A stretch of DNA of 64,000 nucleotides, taken from Flammeovirga pectinis. GTDB lineage: Bacteria > Bacteroidota > Bacteroidia > Cytophagales > Flammeovirgaceae. The notes under the pieces were generated by a model. That model worked only from the letters and a program-made list of their open reading frames with translations, made no database searches and had not been told where the DNA came from. The stretch is from assembly GCF_003970675.1 (NCBI RefSeq), contig NZ_CP034562.1:4287501-4351500 (forward strand), written 5' to 3'. The translations under genes and the position numbers were made by a program. Positions 1-9,413 of this stretch are shown here, piece after piece. How positions within the stretch are numbered: position 1 is the stretch's first letter; the number at the start of each line of letters is the position of its first letter.

Positions 1-190
1 ACCTCTTTCATTAAGTACTATTTTGTATAGTATTCCTATTTAAGGTTAAAGTTGATTCATTAGGTATTAAAAAAGTCTACTTTTCCTCCTATCTGTAATT
101 TATTTTCAAGTTCTATATGAAAAACTAGAGATAAAGGTATTAGAATAGAATTCTTAACCATTTATTAACAGTAAGAGTATATCTTTTTAC

Positions 191-214
191 ATCGCAATAT
201 CGTAATATTGCGAT
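191..214. promoter_or_regulatory. ArsR operator: 10-4-10 dyad touching the arsR start
   Basis: ATCGCAATAT (191-200) and its exact reverse complement ATATTGCGAT (205-214) are separated by CGTA. The dyad ends one base before the arsR ATG at 215. TATCTTTT at 180-187 resembles the Bacteroidetes -7 element TAnnTTTG, so a repressor bound here would sit on the transcription start. The dyad is seen directly. Its role as an autoregulatory arsenite-responsive operator is inferred from position and from the ArsR family. Confidence 0.75.
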
Positions 215-541
215 ATGGGAATTACAAAAATAGAAGGTTTCGATCCTACCATTACGAATATGGCAGAAATTTTAAAAGCTTTAGGTCATCCTGCCCGTTT
301 GTCTATTATCAAATACTTGGCAAATAAAAAGGAATGTGTGAACAGTGTATTAGTAGATGAGCTTCCTTTAGCACAATCAACTATTTCGCGTCACTTATCA
401 GAATTAAAAAAAGTTGGTCTTATTAAAGGGACTATTGTAGGGAATAGTGTGAACTACTGTATTGATGAATCAATATGGCAAGAAGTAAACACCTACTTCC
501 AAGATATATTAACAGGATTACAAAACAACAACTGTTGCTAA
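215..541 (+). CDS. arsR: ArsR/SmtB-family arsenic-responsive repressor
   Basis: A 108-residue winged-helix protein. The DNA-reading helix is visible as DELPLAQSTISRHLSELKK, followed by a wing. ArsR proteins repress their own ars operon and release DNA when trivalent arsenic binds thiols. Candidate thiols are Cys41 in KKECVNSV and the C-terminal Cys107-Cys108 pair. The usual ELCVC metal box on the DNA helix is not present, so the sensing site is probably the Bacteroidetes-type arrangement; this is inference. A perfect dyad abuts the start codon. It is the first gene of arsR-arsC-acr3, with arsC beginning 11 bp downstream. Confidence 0.93.
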   Translation: MGITKIEGFDPTITNMAEILKALGHPARLSIIKYLANKKECVNSVLVDELPLAQSTISRHLSELKKVGLIKGTIVGNSVNYCIDESIWQEVNTYFQDILTGLQNNNCC

Positions 542-552
542 TTAATAAAAAG

Positions 553-1161
553 ATGAATACAACATTATCAAATTATATTGAAGAGGCCAAGCAAGAATTT
601 GACCTAATTTCTGAAGAAAGGAAAGCTGCATTAGAAGTCATTTCTACTTTTGTTTCCCAAAAATTAGCTCAAGATGGATTAGCTAACATTATTCTAATCT
701 GTACACATAATTCGAGAAGAAGTCATCTTTCTCAAGTTTGGGCTCAAATTGCTGCGTACCATTATGGTTTCAATAATGTTTTTGCTTATTCTGGAGGTAC
801 AGAAGCTACTGCAATGTTCCCTTCTGCTGCGAATGCATTAACTAGAGCTGGTTTAGAAATATCTAAATTATCCGAAAGTTCAAACCCTGTTTATGCTATA
901 AAATTTGATGAAGATCAACCTGCAATAATTGGTTTTTCTAAAACATACGATAACCCTTTTAACCCTCAGAATGGGTTTGGTGCAATCATGACATGTAATC
1001 ATGCAGATATAAATTGTCCTGTAATTATTGGTGCAGAACGTATTTCGTTACCATTTGAAGATCCTAAAGCATTTGATGGTACTCCAGAGCAAGAAGCAAA
1101 ATACGATGAAAGATGCCGTCAGATTGCTAGAGAATTACTTTATGCCTTTTCAAAAATATAA
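553..1161 (+). CDS. arsC: Arsenate reductase, low-molecular-weight tyrosine phosphatase fold
   Basis: A 202-residue protein with the PTPase P-loop CTHNSRRS (C-x5-R, nucleophile Cys50). In arsenic operons this family reduces arsenate to arsenite for export. The ATG at 553 was chosen because a longer reading from 475 would overlap arsR and adds no family-like sequence. It is longer than classical ArsC of about 130-140 residues, because about 40 residues precede the P-loop; this longer form is common in Bacteroidetes (recalled knowledge). It lies 11 bp after arsR and 15 bp before acr3, so the three form one operon. Thiol partner (thioredoxin or glutaredoxin) cannot be told from sequence alone. 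Confidence 0.9.
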   Translation: MNTTLSNYIEEAKQEFDLISEERKAALEVISTFVSQKLAQDGLANIILICTHNSRRSHLSQVWAQIAAYHYGFNNVFAYSGGTEATAMFPSAANALTRAGLEISKLSESSNPVYAIKFDEDQPAIIGFSKTYDNPFNPQNGFGAIMTCNHADINCPVIIGAERISLPFEDPKAFDGTPEQEAKYDERCRQIARELLYAFSKI

Positions 1162-1176
1162 TTATTAAACCGAATC

Positions 1177-2253
1177 ATGAATAAATCTATTGAAGCGGAT
1201 CCATTATGTCCGCAAAAGCAACCTAAAAAATTATCCTTTTTAGATAGTTATTTAACACTATGGATATTTTTTGCAATGGCAATTGGTGTAGGGATAGGTT
1301 ACTTCTTTCCTTCTGGAGCTAATGCTATTAATAATATGTCTATTGGTACAACAAATATTCCTTTAGCTATTGGGTTAATATTAATGATGTACCCTCCTTT
1401 AGCTAAAGTAAAATATGAAGAACTGGGAAAAGTATTTACAAACGTAAAAGTACTTTCAGTTTCATTAGTATTGAATTGGATTATTGGACCAATTTTGATG
1501 TTTGCACTAGCATTAATCTTTTTACATGATTATCCAGAATATATGACTGGCTTAATCTTAATTGGTTTAGCACGTTGTATTGCAATGGTAGTTGTATGGA
1601 ATGACCTTGCTGAAGGTAGCTCTGAATATGCCGCAGGTTTGATTGCTTTAAATAGTATTTTCCAAGTGTTATTTTACAGTGTATATGCTTATGTATTTAT
1701 TACTATACTTCCTCCTTTATTTGGGTACGATGGTTTAGAAGTAAACATTACAATGTCTCAAATTGCCGAAAGTGTATTTATATATTTGGGTATTCCTTTT
1801 ATTGCAGGTTTTTTGAGTCGTAAGATCTTAGTAAAAGCAAAAGGTAAAGAGTGGTATGATACTAAATTTGTTCCTGCTATCTCTCCTATTACTTTAATTG
1901 CTCTATTATCTACAATTGTATTAATGTTCTCTTTAAAAGGGCAAATGATTGTTGAAATACCTATGGACGTTGTTAGAATTGCAATTCCTCTAGTTATCTA
2001 TTTTGTAATTATGTTTGTGTTGAGCTTCTTATTAGCAAGATACTTTGGGGCAGATTACGAAAAAGATGTAGCAATAGCTTTTACGGCAACAGGTAACAAT
2101 TTTGAATTGGCTATTGCAGTTGCTATTGGTGTATTTGGTATCAATTCTGGCCAAGCATTTACAGGAGTTATAGGACCTTTAGTTGAGGTTCCTGCATTGA
2201 TTGCTCTTGTAAATTTAGCCTTCTGGTTTAGAAAAAAATATTATACAAAATAA
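1177..2253 (+). CDS. acr3: Arsenite efflux transporter, ACR3 family
   Basis: A 358-residue inner-membrane protein with about ten hydrophobic segments. ACR3 signatures are present: [16 protein letters not shown] with the conserved transmembrane cysteine (Cys134), and a [16 protein letters not shown] stretch near the end. It exports As(III) produced by ArsC. A cysteine-containing cytoplasmic N-terminus ([12 protein letters not shown]) precedes the first membrane span. It is the third gene of the arsR operon, 15 bp after arsC, and is followed by a bidirectional terminator. ArsA is encoded about 650 bp away and may energise this carrier, although ACR3 can work alone. Confidence 0.93.
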   Translation: MNKSIEADPLCPQKQPKKLSFLDSYLTLWIFFAMAIGVGIGYFFPSGANAINNMSIGTTNIPLAIGLILMMYPPLAKVKYEELGKVFTNVKVLSVSLVLNWIIGPILMFALALIFLHDYPEYMTGLILIGLARCIAMVVVWNDLAEGSSEYAAGLIALNSIFQVLFYSVYAYVFITILPPLFGYDGLEVNITMSQIAESVFIYLGIPFIAGFLSRKILVKAKGKEWYDTKFVPAISPITLIALLSTIVLMFSLKGQMIVEIPMDVVRIAIPLVIYFVIMFVLSFLLARYFGADYEKDVAIAFTATGNNFELAIAVAIGVFGINSGQAFTGVIGPLVEVPALIALVNLAFWFRKKYYTK

Positions 2254-2260
2254 ATCAAAG

Positions 2261-2294
2261 GTTAGGCAGCTACACTTAAGTTGCCTAACTTTTT
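2261..2294. terminator. Bidirectional terminator after acr3
   Basis: GTTAGGCA (2261-2268) pairs with TGCCTAAC (2282-2289), followed by TTTTT. It separates acr3 from the convergent 177-residue gene. Confidence 0.75.
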
Positions 2295-2826
2295 AATATA
2301 ACTTTGTGAGATAACTATCAATTGATTTGATATAACAGAATTTCTTCTTCGTATCATCAATATAGAATGACACTTCCAAGTTTTTCTTCAAGCCTTTAAT
2401 TCCTTTCTTAGAAACTTTTTTAAAGGTGCGGTTCTTGAAAGTTATTTCTCCTGACCGAGCTACTGATTCTTTAATTAGTTCTTCGGTAAGTGCTGGTGAT
2501 TCTCCTACTTTATGTTGTACAATTATAAATTTAGTATTGTACACATACGTATCTTCCTCTTCAAACGACATTCCTTCGTATTTTAATTGTATAAAGAAGA
2601 AAGTGTATTTAGGATAATGAAGAACAGCAATATTTTGTGTTTCATCAAAATCAATATTGATATTTCCGGGTTCTCGACCAGACCAGTAACCCCAATCTCC
2701 AATGGTACTACCACTCCATTCTGCTACTTTCATCCTATCAAAAGTAACTGTTGATTGGGCAAACAGCGGAATTGAAAAGATGAGTGTAAAACAAAGGAGT
2801 AATGTGGAATTCGCTAAGCGAAGCAT
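2293..2826 (-). CDS. Secreted hypothetical protein
   Basis: A 177-residue protein of unknown family. It begins with a clear signal peptide (LRLANSTLLLCFTLIFSIP, cleavage likely after LFAQ). The mature part is beta-rich with many aromatic and charged residues and no recognisable catalytic motif. It is convergent with acr3 and divergent from arsA, with only about 80 bp between it and arsA, so it splits the arsenic cluster into two transcription units. Nothing in its sequence ties it to arsenic. The start is the ATG before the signal peptide. Confidence 0.7.
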   Translation of the reverse strand: MLRLANSTLLLCFTLIFSIPLFAQSTVTFDRMKVAEWSGSTIGDWGYWSGREPGNINIDFDETQNIAVLHYPKYTFFFIQLKYEGMSFEEEDTYVYNTKFIIVQHKVGESPALTEELIKESVARSGEITFKNRTFKKVSKKGIKGLKKNLEVSFYIDDTKKKFCYIKSIDSYLTKLY

Positions 2827-2908
2827 CTCTTTTTATTGTTTAGTTTTAAAATCAGTTCTCCGAGTAAAATAATTGATTTATTTGGTGAACTACACATAAA
2901 GATATATC

Positions 2909-4672
2909 ATGAAGTTCAACGATACAAAATTCTTATTCTTTACTGGTAAAGGTGGCGTAGGTAAAACGTCTTTATCTAGTGCTGTTGCTGTACAATTAGC
3001 AGATGCGGGAAATAAAGTATTATTAATAAGTACTGATCCTGCCTCTAACTTATCTGATGTTTTGGCTACAGATGTAAGTGATGTTATAAAGAAACACACT
3101 ATTTTACCTCAATTATCAACAATAAATATTGATCCTGAACATGCTGGTGAAGCTTATAAAGAAAGAGCCGTTTCTTCTTTAGGCATGCTTGCAACACCAA
3201 CTTATAAAAATAAAGTAAGAGAACAGTTATCTGGTGCTTGTACTGTAGAAATTGCCTCTTTTGATGAATTTACGCGCTTTATTTCTGGTGAAGCAAGTTA
3301 TGATGCGTACGATCATGTAGTGTTTGATACTGCTCCAACAGGGCATACTTTACGGCTGTTAGAATTACCAGAAGCTTGGAGTTCTTTTTTAGACCATAAC
3401 GAGGGAGCTTCTTGTATTGGTCCATCAACTGCATTAAAAAGTAATCATTTACGTTATAAAAATGTGGTTGATACTTTAAGAGATTCAAAACAAACAACTT
3501 TCTTCTTAGTGACTAGACCAGATGCAGCATCTTTAAAAGAAGCTGACCGAACAAGTGAAGAACTTTTTGAGTTAGGAATGGATAATCAGAAGTTATTAAT
3601 CAATGGTATTTTTACTGCTGTGAACACTAATGATGAAATTGCAATGATGATATCGGGTAAATCAAAAGCTGCGATTGAAAAACTGCCTAAGCATTTAACT
3701 CAACTTGAAAAAGAAGATTTCCCATTATTACCTTATAATATTTTAGGATTAGAAAAGCTTCGTTCTGTCTTTTCATCAGCAAAACAAACTGAAATTTTAT
3801 CAGAAGAAAAAGCAGAAATAAACCAAGGACATCAATTAAATAATTTAACCTCTTTGGTAGATGAGTTTTCTAAAGATGGAAAGGGGCTAATTATGACAAT
3901 GGGAAAAGGTGGTGTTGGTAAAACAATGTCCGCTTCTGCTATTGCAGTCATGTTAGCAGAAAGAGGTCATAAAGTTACTTTAACTACTACTGATCCTGCT
4001 GCACATTTATCTGATTATATAAACCAGTTGGATAAAATTCCGGAAACTTTAACAGTAGAACGTATTGACCCTAGGGTAGAAAAACAACGTTATATTGATA
4101 AAGTAATGGTGCATAGAGGTGCTGGAAAAACAGAAGAGCAAAAGAAATTAATTTTAGAAGATTTAAATTCTCCTTGTACTGAAGAAGTCGCCGTTTTCCA
4201 TGCTTTTTCTAAAGTAACAAGAGCGGCAAAAAGACAATTTGTAGTAATTGATACTGCTCCTACTGGACATACTTTATTATTGTTAGACACTACTGGAAGT
4301 TACCATAAAGAAGTAATGAAACATGATAAAGGAGATACAGGAAAATTAACTACTCCTTTTATGATGATTCAGGATCCAAAGGTAACCAAAGTTGTAATTG
4401 TAACGCTTGCTGAAACGACTCCTATTAGAGAGGCAGAGAGTTTACAAGATGATCTAAAAAGGGCTGGCATTACTCCTTATGCTTGGGTTGTAAACCAGGA
4501 TTTATCTTTAACAGGTGCTATAAAAGACCCTATTTTGAAACAAAGAGCGGCACATCAAAATAGTTTAATTGATACTTTAGATGGTAAGGTAAGTGATAGA
4601 ATTGTTACAATTCCTTATTTAATAGAAAATCAAATATTACCCTCAATTATAGAAACAACTCAAGAAGTATAA
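2909..4672 (+). CDS. arsA: Arsenical pump-driving ATPase ArsA, two-domain form
   Basis: A 587-residue pseudo-duplicated ATPase. Both halves carry a deviant Walker A GKGGVGKT (residues 13-20 and 332-339) and a DTAPTGHTL switch motif. Cys111, Cys169 and Cys423 fall at the positions of the three metalloid ligands of E. coli ArsA (Cys113, 172, 422), so allosteric As(III) binding should be intact. ArsA couples ATP hydrolysis to arsenite efflux through a membrane carrier, here presumably ACR3. No ArsD metallochaperone is present. It has its own upstream region of about 80 bp without an arsR-type dyad, and a strong terminator follows. Confidence 0.95.
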   Translation: MKFNDTKFLFFTGKGGVGKTSLSSAVAVQLADAGNKVLLISTDPASNLSDVLATDVSDVIKKHTILPQLSTINIDPEHAGEAYKERAVSSLGMLATPTYKNKVREQLSGACTVEIASFDEFTRFISGEASYDAYDHVVFDTAPTGHTLRLLELPEAWSSFLDHNEGASCIGPSTALKSNHLRYKNVVDTLRDSKQTTFFLVTRPDAASLKEADRTSEELFELGMDNQKLLINGIFTAVNTNDEIAMMISGKSKAAIEKLPKHLTQLEKEDFPLLPYNILGLEKLRSVFSSAKQTEILSEEKAEINQGHQLNNLTSLVDEFSKDGKGLIMTMGKGGVGKTMSASAIAVMLAERGHKVTLTTTDPAAHLSDYINQLDKIPETLTVERIDPRVEKQRYIDKVMVHRGAGKTEEQKKLILEDLNSPCTEEVAVFHAFSKVTRAAKRQFVVIDTAPTGHTLLLLDTTGSYHKEVMKHDKGDTGKLTTPFMMIQDPKVTKVVIVTLAETTPIREAESLQDDLKRAGITPYAWVVNQDLSLTGAIKDPILKQRAAHQNSLIDTLDGKVSDRIVTIPYLIENQILPSIIETTQEV

Positions 4673-4679
4673 TATATAT

Positions 4680-4710
4680 GCACAAGTAGAATTCTCTGCT
4701 TGTGCTTTTT
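4680..4710 (+). terminator. Strong terminator after arsA
   Basis: An 11-pair stem with one G-T wobble (left arm 4680-4690, loop 4691-4694, right arm 4695-4705) is followed by TTTTT. It stands only about 12 bp before the next start codon, so the phosphoesterase may depend on readthrough or on a promoter inside this region. Confidence 0.8.
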
Positions 4711-4721
4711 AATTTCCAATT

Positions 4722-5435
4722 ATGAGAATTGCTATTTTTTCTGATATACATGCTAATTTACCTGCATTTGAAGCCTTTCAAAAGCATATTGCTACACAAA
4801 ATGTAGATAAAATGTATTGCCTAGGTGATCTAGTAGGTTATAATATTTGGCCTAAAGAAATAATTAATTTTTTTATACAAAATGATATTCCTTGTGTACT
4901 AGGTAATCATGATGAAGCACAACGGTTTCTGGATAGAGAAGGTGAACATTCTAATAGAAGCATTACCAAAAGTTATCTTTCTAAAAAACACCTTGATTAT
5001 CTACTAGCATTACCACGGAAAATTGAATTTACAGAACAGAATGCACGTTGTCTTTTAGTACATGGTAGTACAAAAGCCATTAATGATTACCTCGTGGAAG
5101 ATTACCCAGAAAAAGAAGTAATTTCAATGATAACTGAAAATGATGCAGATATATTATTTTGTGGACACACACATAAACCTTATCATAGAATAATTACAGA
5201 TAATGGTAACTATTTACATGTTGTAAATGTAGGTTCTATTGGGAAACCTAAAGATGGAAACTCACAAGGTTGTTATGCAATTTTGACGATAGATAATACT
5301 TACCGATCGGATAAATCAGATAGTTTGCAAATTGAGTTTAAACGTTTTGATTATGATATCAAAAAAGCGGCAGATGCAATTTTAAAGAGTGAATTTGAAG
5401 ATAGATTTGCTGATTTATTGTTTCAAGCTAAATAA
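4722..5435 (+). CDS. Calcineurin-like metallophosphoesterase
   Basis: A 237-residue YfcE/MJ0936-type phosphoesterase. Metal ligands are in place: D8 and H10 in SDIHAN, D36 in LGDLVG, N62-H63 in GNHDE, then VHGST and CGHTHKPYH. Family members hydrolyse phosphomono- or diesters using two metal ions; the substrate is not predictable. It starts 50 bp after arsA on the same strand and is separated by a strong terminator. Metallophosphatases occur beside ars genes in other bacteria, so a link to arsenic or phosphate balance is possible, but it is inference. No signal peptide, so cytoplasmic. Confidence 0.85.
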   Translation: MRIAIFSDIHANLPAFEAFQKHIATQNVDKMYCLGDLVGYNIWPKEIINFFIQNDIPCVLGNHDEAQRFLDREGEHSNRSITKSYLSKKHLDYLLALPRKIEFTEQNARCLLVHGSTKAINDYLVEDYPEKEVISMITENDADILFCGHTHKPYHRIITDNGNYLHVVNVGSIGKPKDGNSQGCYAILTIDNTYRSDKSDSLQIEFKRFDYDIKKAADAILKSEFEDRFADLLFQAK

Positions 5436-5460
5436 TAAATCCTTCAACCCTAATAGATTA

Positions 5461-5502
5461 AAAACAGACATTATTTATTCAGTAAATGATGTCTGTTTTT
5501 TA
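5461..5502 (+). terminator. Terminator after the phosphoesterase gene
   Basis: AAAACAGACAT pairs with ATGTCTGTTTT, extended by an inner ATTTA/TAAAT pairing, and runs into a T tract. Confidence 0.75.
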
Positions 5503-5647
5503 TCTCAAGAATACCTCAATTCTAAAATATTTTTGTCAAAAAAATACAATATTTAAAACGTTAACTTAAGGTTCTATAAAAGTATTGGATAAGGCGTTTA
5601 GAACTGTGAAATTGTATAAACTTAAGTAAAGCAAACAATTCACTAAC

Positions 5648-8221
5648 ATGTTATCCCTAATAAATAACGCCATAAAATGCTGTATTGTATTTTTTATGTG
5701 CATGCCACATTTACTGAATGCCCAACAGCAACATTCAAGAAAAAATATTCATGCCTGGCCATCTGCTGATGCTCCTAAAATTGATGGTATATTAGATGAT
5801 CAGGTTTGGAGTGACCCTTATAATTTAAATGACTTAACTGCAGGTAGCACTACTGTACTTTTTGATAAAAATGAGGACAATAAATATATATCTGAAGGTT
5901 TTTTTATACAGAATTCTCCCAATAACAATACATTATCTTCTCAAAAAAGTAAAATTCAAGTAGCGTATGATAATTACGCAATCTATATAAGTGCACAGTT
6001 ATACGATACAGCTCCCGATTCTATTAGAACAAATATGGGAGAAAGAGATTCTGGAGGTAATGGTGGAGACTTTTTTATTGCTTCTTTTGACACCTATAAC
6101 ACACAACAAGATGCATATGAATTTGTAGTAAGTGCATCTGGAGTTCAAAGTGATAGAATACAAGGAACTTCTGGTTGGGATGGTAATTGGAATGAGATAT
6201 GGAGCAGTGCTGTAAAAGTAAATGAAGATGGTTGGGCTGTAGAAATGGCAATTCCATATAGAGCTTTAAGAATGCCTAATGGAAATGAACAAATATGGGG
6301 TTTAAACTTTGGAAGAGTAATTGCTCGGACAGGTGAAGTTACCTACTGGAACCCTATTGATGCCAATAAATCTGGCTATGTTAATCAGTTTGGTACACTT
6401 AGAGGATTATATGATTTAACTCCCCCACTCCGTTTATCTTTATCGCCTTATATTAGTAATGTAGCCATGAGTAAAGAAGGGTCAGGACAGGTAGCTAACA
6501 CTTTTTCTGGAGGAGCTGATATTAAAGTTGGTTTAGGACAAAGTTTTACTTTAGATGTTAGTTTAGTACCTGATTTCTCACAAGTACAAGCTGATAATGA
6601 AGTGCTTAATCTATCTGCTTATGAAGTACAGTATGGTGAATTTCGTGATTTTTTCACTCAAGGAACAACTATTTTTAATAAACATGATCAGTTTTATTCA
6701 AGACGTATAGGACAGAACCACAATACTCCTTCTGATGATTTATTAGATGAAAATGAAAGCTATAGGTATAAACCTACAGATGCTCCAATTGTCAATAATA
6801 CAAAGCTAACAGGTATAACAGAAAAGGGGTTAGGTGTTGGTATTCTAAATTCCATAACGAACGAAACATATGCAATTATTGAAGATAGTGTTACGGGCGA
6901 AAAACGTGAAGTAATGGCCGACCCTCTCACTAATTTTAATATGATTTCTATTGAACAAAGTTTACCAAATAACTCTAAAATTGGCGTTATGAACAATAAC
7001 GTTTATAGAGGAGACGACTATAAGTCGTCTAATGTATCTTCTTTAGATATGCAGCTTTTTGATAGAACAAATACCTATAAAATAAATGCTTTCGGCTCTT
7101 TAAGTCAAGAATTTTTCCCTTCTGAAAATACAGAAGATTTAGCAACCTCTCCATATACTTTATTGGGTCATAAAATCTCTACTAGTGGTGGGAAAGTTAG
7201 TGGTAATTGGCGGTACTGGGGCTCATTAAATATAGAATCTGATACTTATAACCCTAATGACATGGGATACAATAGTTCTAATAATGAGATTTATGCAAGT
7301 ACCGATGTTTCCTACCATGAATTTATTGCCACTAATTTTTATCAAAAATATTGGTTGAGAGTCGGGTATAATCAAAATTGGTTATACAGTACAAAAGACA
7401 ATATCACAAAAAGAATTTGGGGCGATGGATATATACTTTTTAATAATTTTTGGAGTTTTAATTTTGATGTAGCTTATCAACCAGGGATATCTTATGATTA
7501 CTTTGGACCAAGAGAAGATGGCTATTATTTTAAAGAATATGCGTCTAATAATGGTGGTATAACTTTAACATCTGATGACAGGCAAAAGTATTATGGTAGT
7601 CTGCGAATAAGTTATTGGAACAGACCAAAATACCAACAGATCGATAATTATATCAGTTACTCACAAACCTATAGAGCTACTGATAGGTTTGACCTCACCC
7701 ACTCTATTTCTTGGAATAATCAAAGAGATGAAAAAGGCTACACCACAACATTATACGATACTAATGGAGGTGTAGACCAAGTAATTTATGGGAATCGAGA
7801 TGTAAAAACCTTCGAAAATAACATCACTTCAAAATATTATTTCACCCCAAAAATGTCTTTAAAATTACGCTTAAGACATTATTGGAGAAGGGTAAATTAT
7901 GATGCGTTTTATCAATTATCTAAAGATGGAGATTTGTTTCCAACAGACTATACTGATATGGATGAGAATGGTAACCCAACTCAAAATACCAATTATAATA
8001 CATTCGACCTTGAGATGTCTTATAGTTGGGAATTCTTACCCGGTAGTTTTCTTACTGCAATGTGGCGTAATGAATTAGGGTCATCTAGTTATAATGCAAC
8101 TTATAATTTTTCTCAAAATATGCAAGAAATGTGGACTGAACCACAATTGAATACAGTATCAATACGCTTAACCTATTTCTTAGATTATCAACAGTTAAAA
8201 AAACAATTGAGTAGCATCTAA
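5648..8221 (+). CDS. DUF5916 outer-membrane protein with CBM9-like N-terminus
   Basis: An 857-residue exported protein with a signal peptide ending near LLNAQQQ. Residues about 35-255 form a CBM9-like domain (start PKIDGILDDQVWSD, later WAVEMAIPYRALRMP). The rest has DUF5916 features (SLVPDFSQVQADNEVLNLSAYEV, FFTQGTTIFN) and a long alternating aromatic pattern typical of an outer-membrane barrel, ending in LTYFLDYQQLKKQ. The family is widespread in Bacteroidetes and has no proven function; carbohydrate contact is suggested by the CBM9-like part. Its stop codon overlaps the stop of the convergent small gene by a few bases. Length is typical of the family. Confidence 0.85.
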   Translation: MLSLINNAIKCCIVFFMCMPHLLNAQQQHSRKNIHAWPSADAPKIDGILDDQVWSDPYNLNDLTAGSTTVLFDKNEDNKYISEGFFIQNSPNNNTLSSQKSKIQVAYDNYAIYISAQLYDTAPDSIRTNMGERDSGGNGGDFFIASFDTYNTQQDAYEFVVSASGVQSDRIQGTSGWDGNWNEIWSSAVKVNEDGWAVEMAIPYRALRMPNGNEQIWGLNFGRVIARTGEVTYWNPIDANKSGYVNQFGTLRGLYDLTPPLRLSLSPYISNVAMSKEGSGQVANTFSGGADIKVGLGQSFTLDVSLVPDFSQVQADNEVLNLSAYEVQYGEFRDFFTQGTTIFNKHDQFYSRRIGQNHNTPSDDLLDENESYRYKPTDAPIVNNTKLTGITEKGLGVGILNSITNETYAIIEDSVTGEKREVMADPLTNFNMISIEQSLPNNSKIGVMNNNVYRGDDYKSSNVSSLDMQLFDRTNTYKINAFGSLSQEFFPSENTEDLATSPYTLLGHKISTSGGKVSGNWRYWGSLNIESDTYNPNDMGYNSSNNEIYASTDVSYHEFIATNFYQKYWLRVGYNQNWLYSTKDNITKRIWGDGYILFNNFWSFNFDVAYQPGISYDYFGPREDGYYFKEYASNNGGITLTSDDRQKYYGSLRISYWNRPKYQQIDNYISYSQTYRATDRFDLTHSISWNNQRDEKGYTTTLYDTNGGVDQVIYGNRDVKTFENNITSKYYFTPKMSLKLRLRHYWRRVNYDAFYQLSKDGDLFPTDYTDMDENGNPTQNTNYNTFDLEMSYSWEFLPGSFLTAMWRNELGSSSYNATYNFSQNMQEMWTEPQLNTVSIRLTYFLDYQQLKKQLSSI

Positions 8222-8535
8222 TCGACTATTCCATTAAATAATTGTGATAAAGTATGGATCTCCTCCTCATTCTTTAAAGGTTCTTCTTCTGCATCTAAAA
8301 AATGAGAAATTGTGTGTCCAGAAACAGCATTCTCTAACTCTTCGTATCCTTGGTATACTAATGCCGATGTTCTACCACCATTACAACTATATGATAAGGC
8401 ATAAAGACCATCATCTAATTCTTCAATAGTATGTATTGTAACGGTACGGTTTTCTAATTTCGCCTCTATTGGTTCATTGGCGTATAGAAATTGTGTACAA
8501 GCAAATAAAATTGCTGTTATTAATAGATTTTTCAT
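8218..8535 (-). CDS. Small secreted hypothetical protein
   Basis: A 105-residue protein from the ATG at 8535, chosen because it gives a clean signal peptide (KNLLITAILFACTQFLYA); a reading from 8601 puts 22 unlikely residues in front. The mature part is acidic and contains one Cys (SYSCNGGRTSALVYQGY). No known family recognised. Its stop overlaps the DUF5916 stop tail to tail. Confidence 0.65.
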   Translation of the reverse strand: MKNLLITAILFACTQFLYANEPIEAKLENRTVTIHTIEELDDGLYALSYSCNGGRTSALVYQGYEELENAVSGHTISHFLDAEEEPLKNEEEIHTLSQLFNGIVD

Positions 8536-8685
8536 GTAAGTAGATAAAATGTAGTTAAGTATTACTATCAATTTATAATAACATGAAAGAGAAAATATCA
8601 CTATTTCTAAAAGAAGATTATCACGAACTTAAGTATAGTTTAGGAATTTTATTCGTGATAATCTTTAAACTGAGCAATTAGGACG

Positions 8686-8859
8686 CTATGCTCTACTTAG
8701 CACATTAAGGTTATTAATGTTACTTTCTTTGTGACCGGAAGTTCTTAAAACACTCTTTGCTTTGTTAATAATTACTTGGTTAGTATCCGTTGACTTACAG
8801 ATTACCGAGATCGTTCCAGAATACTTACGTTCCACTGTGTACTTTACTTTTGCTATCAT
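8686..8859 (-). CDS. Small basic protein of 57 residues, unknown
   Basis: A complete frame from ATG at 8859 to TAG at 8686, beginning MIAKVKYTVERKYSGTISVI. It is rich in Lys, Ser and Asn with one Cys and no membrane segment. The pattern of alternating beta-like and helical stretches looks like a folded mini-protein rather than random sequence. No homolog is recalled. It stands alone between two non-coding stretches, so its reality rests on the open frame only. Confidence 0.45.
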   Translation of the reverse strand: MIAKVKYTVERKYSGTISVICKSTDTNQVIINKAKSVLRTSGHKESNINNLNVLSRA

Positions 8860-9413
8860 TTTAATTAAATTTTAGTTATAAATGCAATACAATAAAAAAT
8901 TATTGTACTGAAAGGTTATTCTGAAAAAGCGAAACTAATTATTATGTTGAAATTGGAGACTTTTAGTGTAATGTAAACAAGAGAAATTACTATTTCATTC
9001 CTGTAATTTTAAGTAATAATAAAGTTTTCCAATAGTCGTAGCTTTCGATTATGTCACAAATTTAAATCAATTGTTTTATTTTTTTGATGAGTAGAATACC
9101 CGTCTAGTAGTTATTTTTGTTATTGGTTTTAATTGAAAAAATTATATATTATAAATTGATAATCAGAATATTACGGATATTTTTAATTTATATTCACGCG
9201 TTACCATTACTTATCATATGATAAACTAAAGTTACTACACAATATAAATCACTATCGATAGCTTAAAACATGATTTAAGAAGGTTAAAAAACTAATTATT
9301 GGCTTTGTTAATCAATAAAAAAGTTAAGATATCATGTAAATGTCAACCTTTTAGGTGTTTTATGCGACTATATATATAGTGATCAAATTAATTAATAGAA
9401 TTAGCTAAATTAT
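8860..9413. other. Non-coding stretch
   Basis: About 550 very A+T-rich bases. No frame, RNA gene or convincing hairpin was seen. It probably holds promoters for the flanking divergent genes at 8859 (minus) and 9414 (plus). Confidence 0.5.

Noticed and set aside
475-552. Longer arsC start at 475
   Set aside because: It overlaps arsR in another frame and adds residues unlike the family; ATG at 553 fits the operon.
2293-2826. ArsD or another arsenic gene between acr3 and arsA
   Set aside because: The product is a secreted protein on the opposite strand with no cysteine pairs of ArsD.
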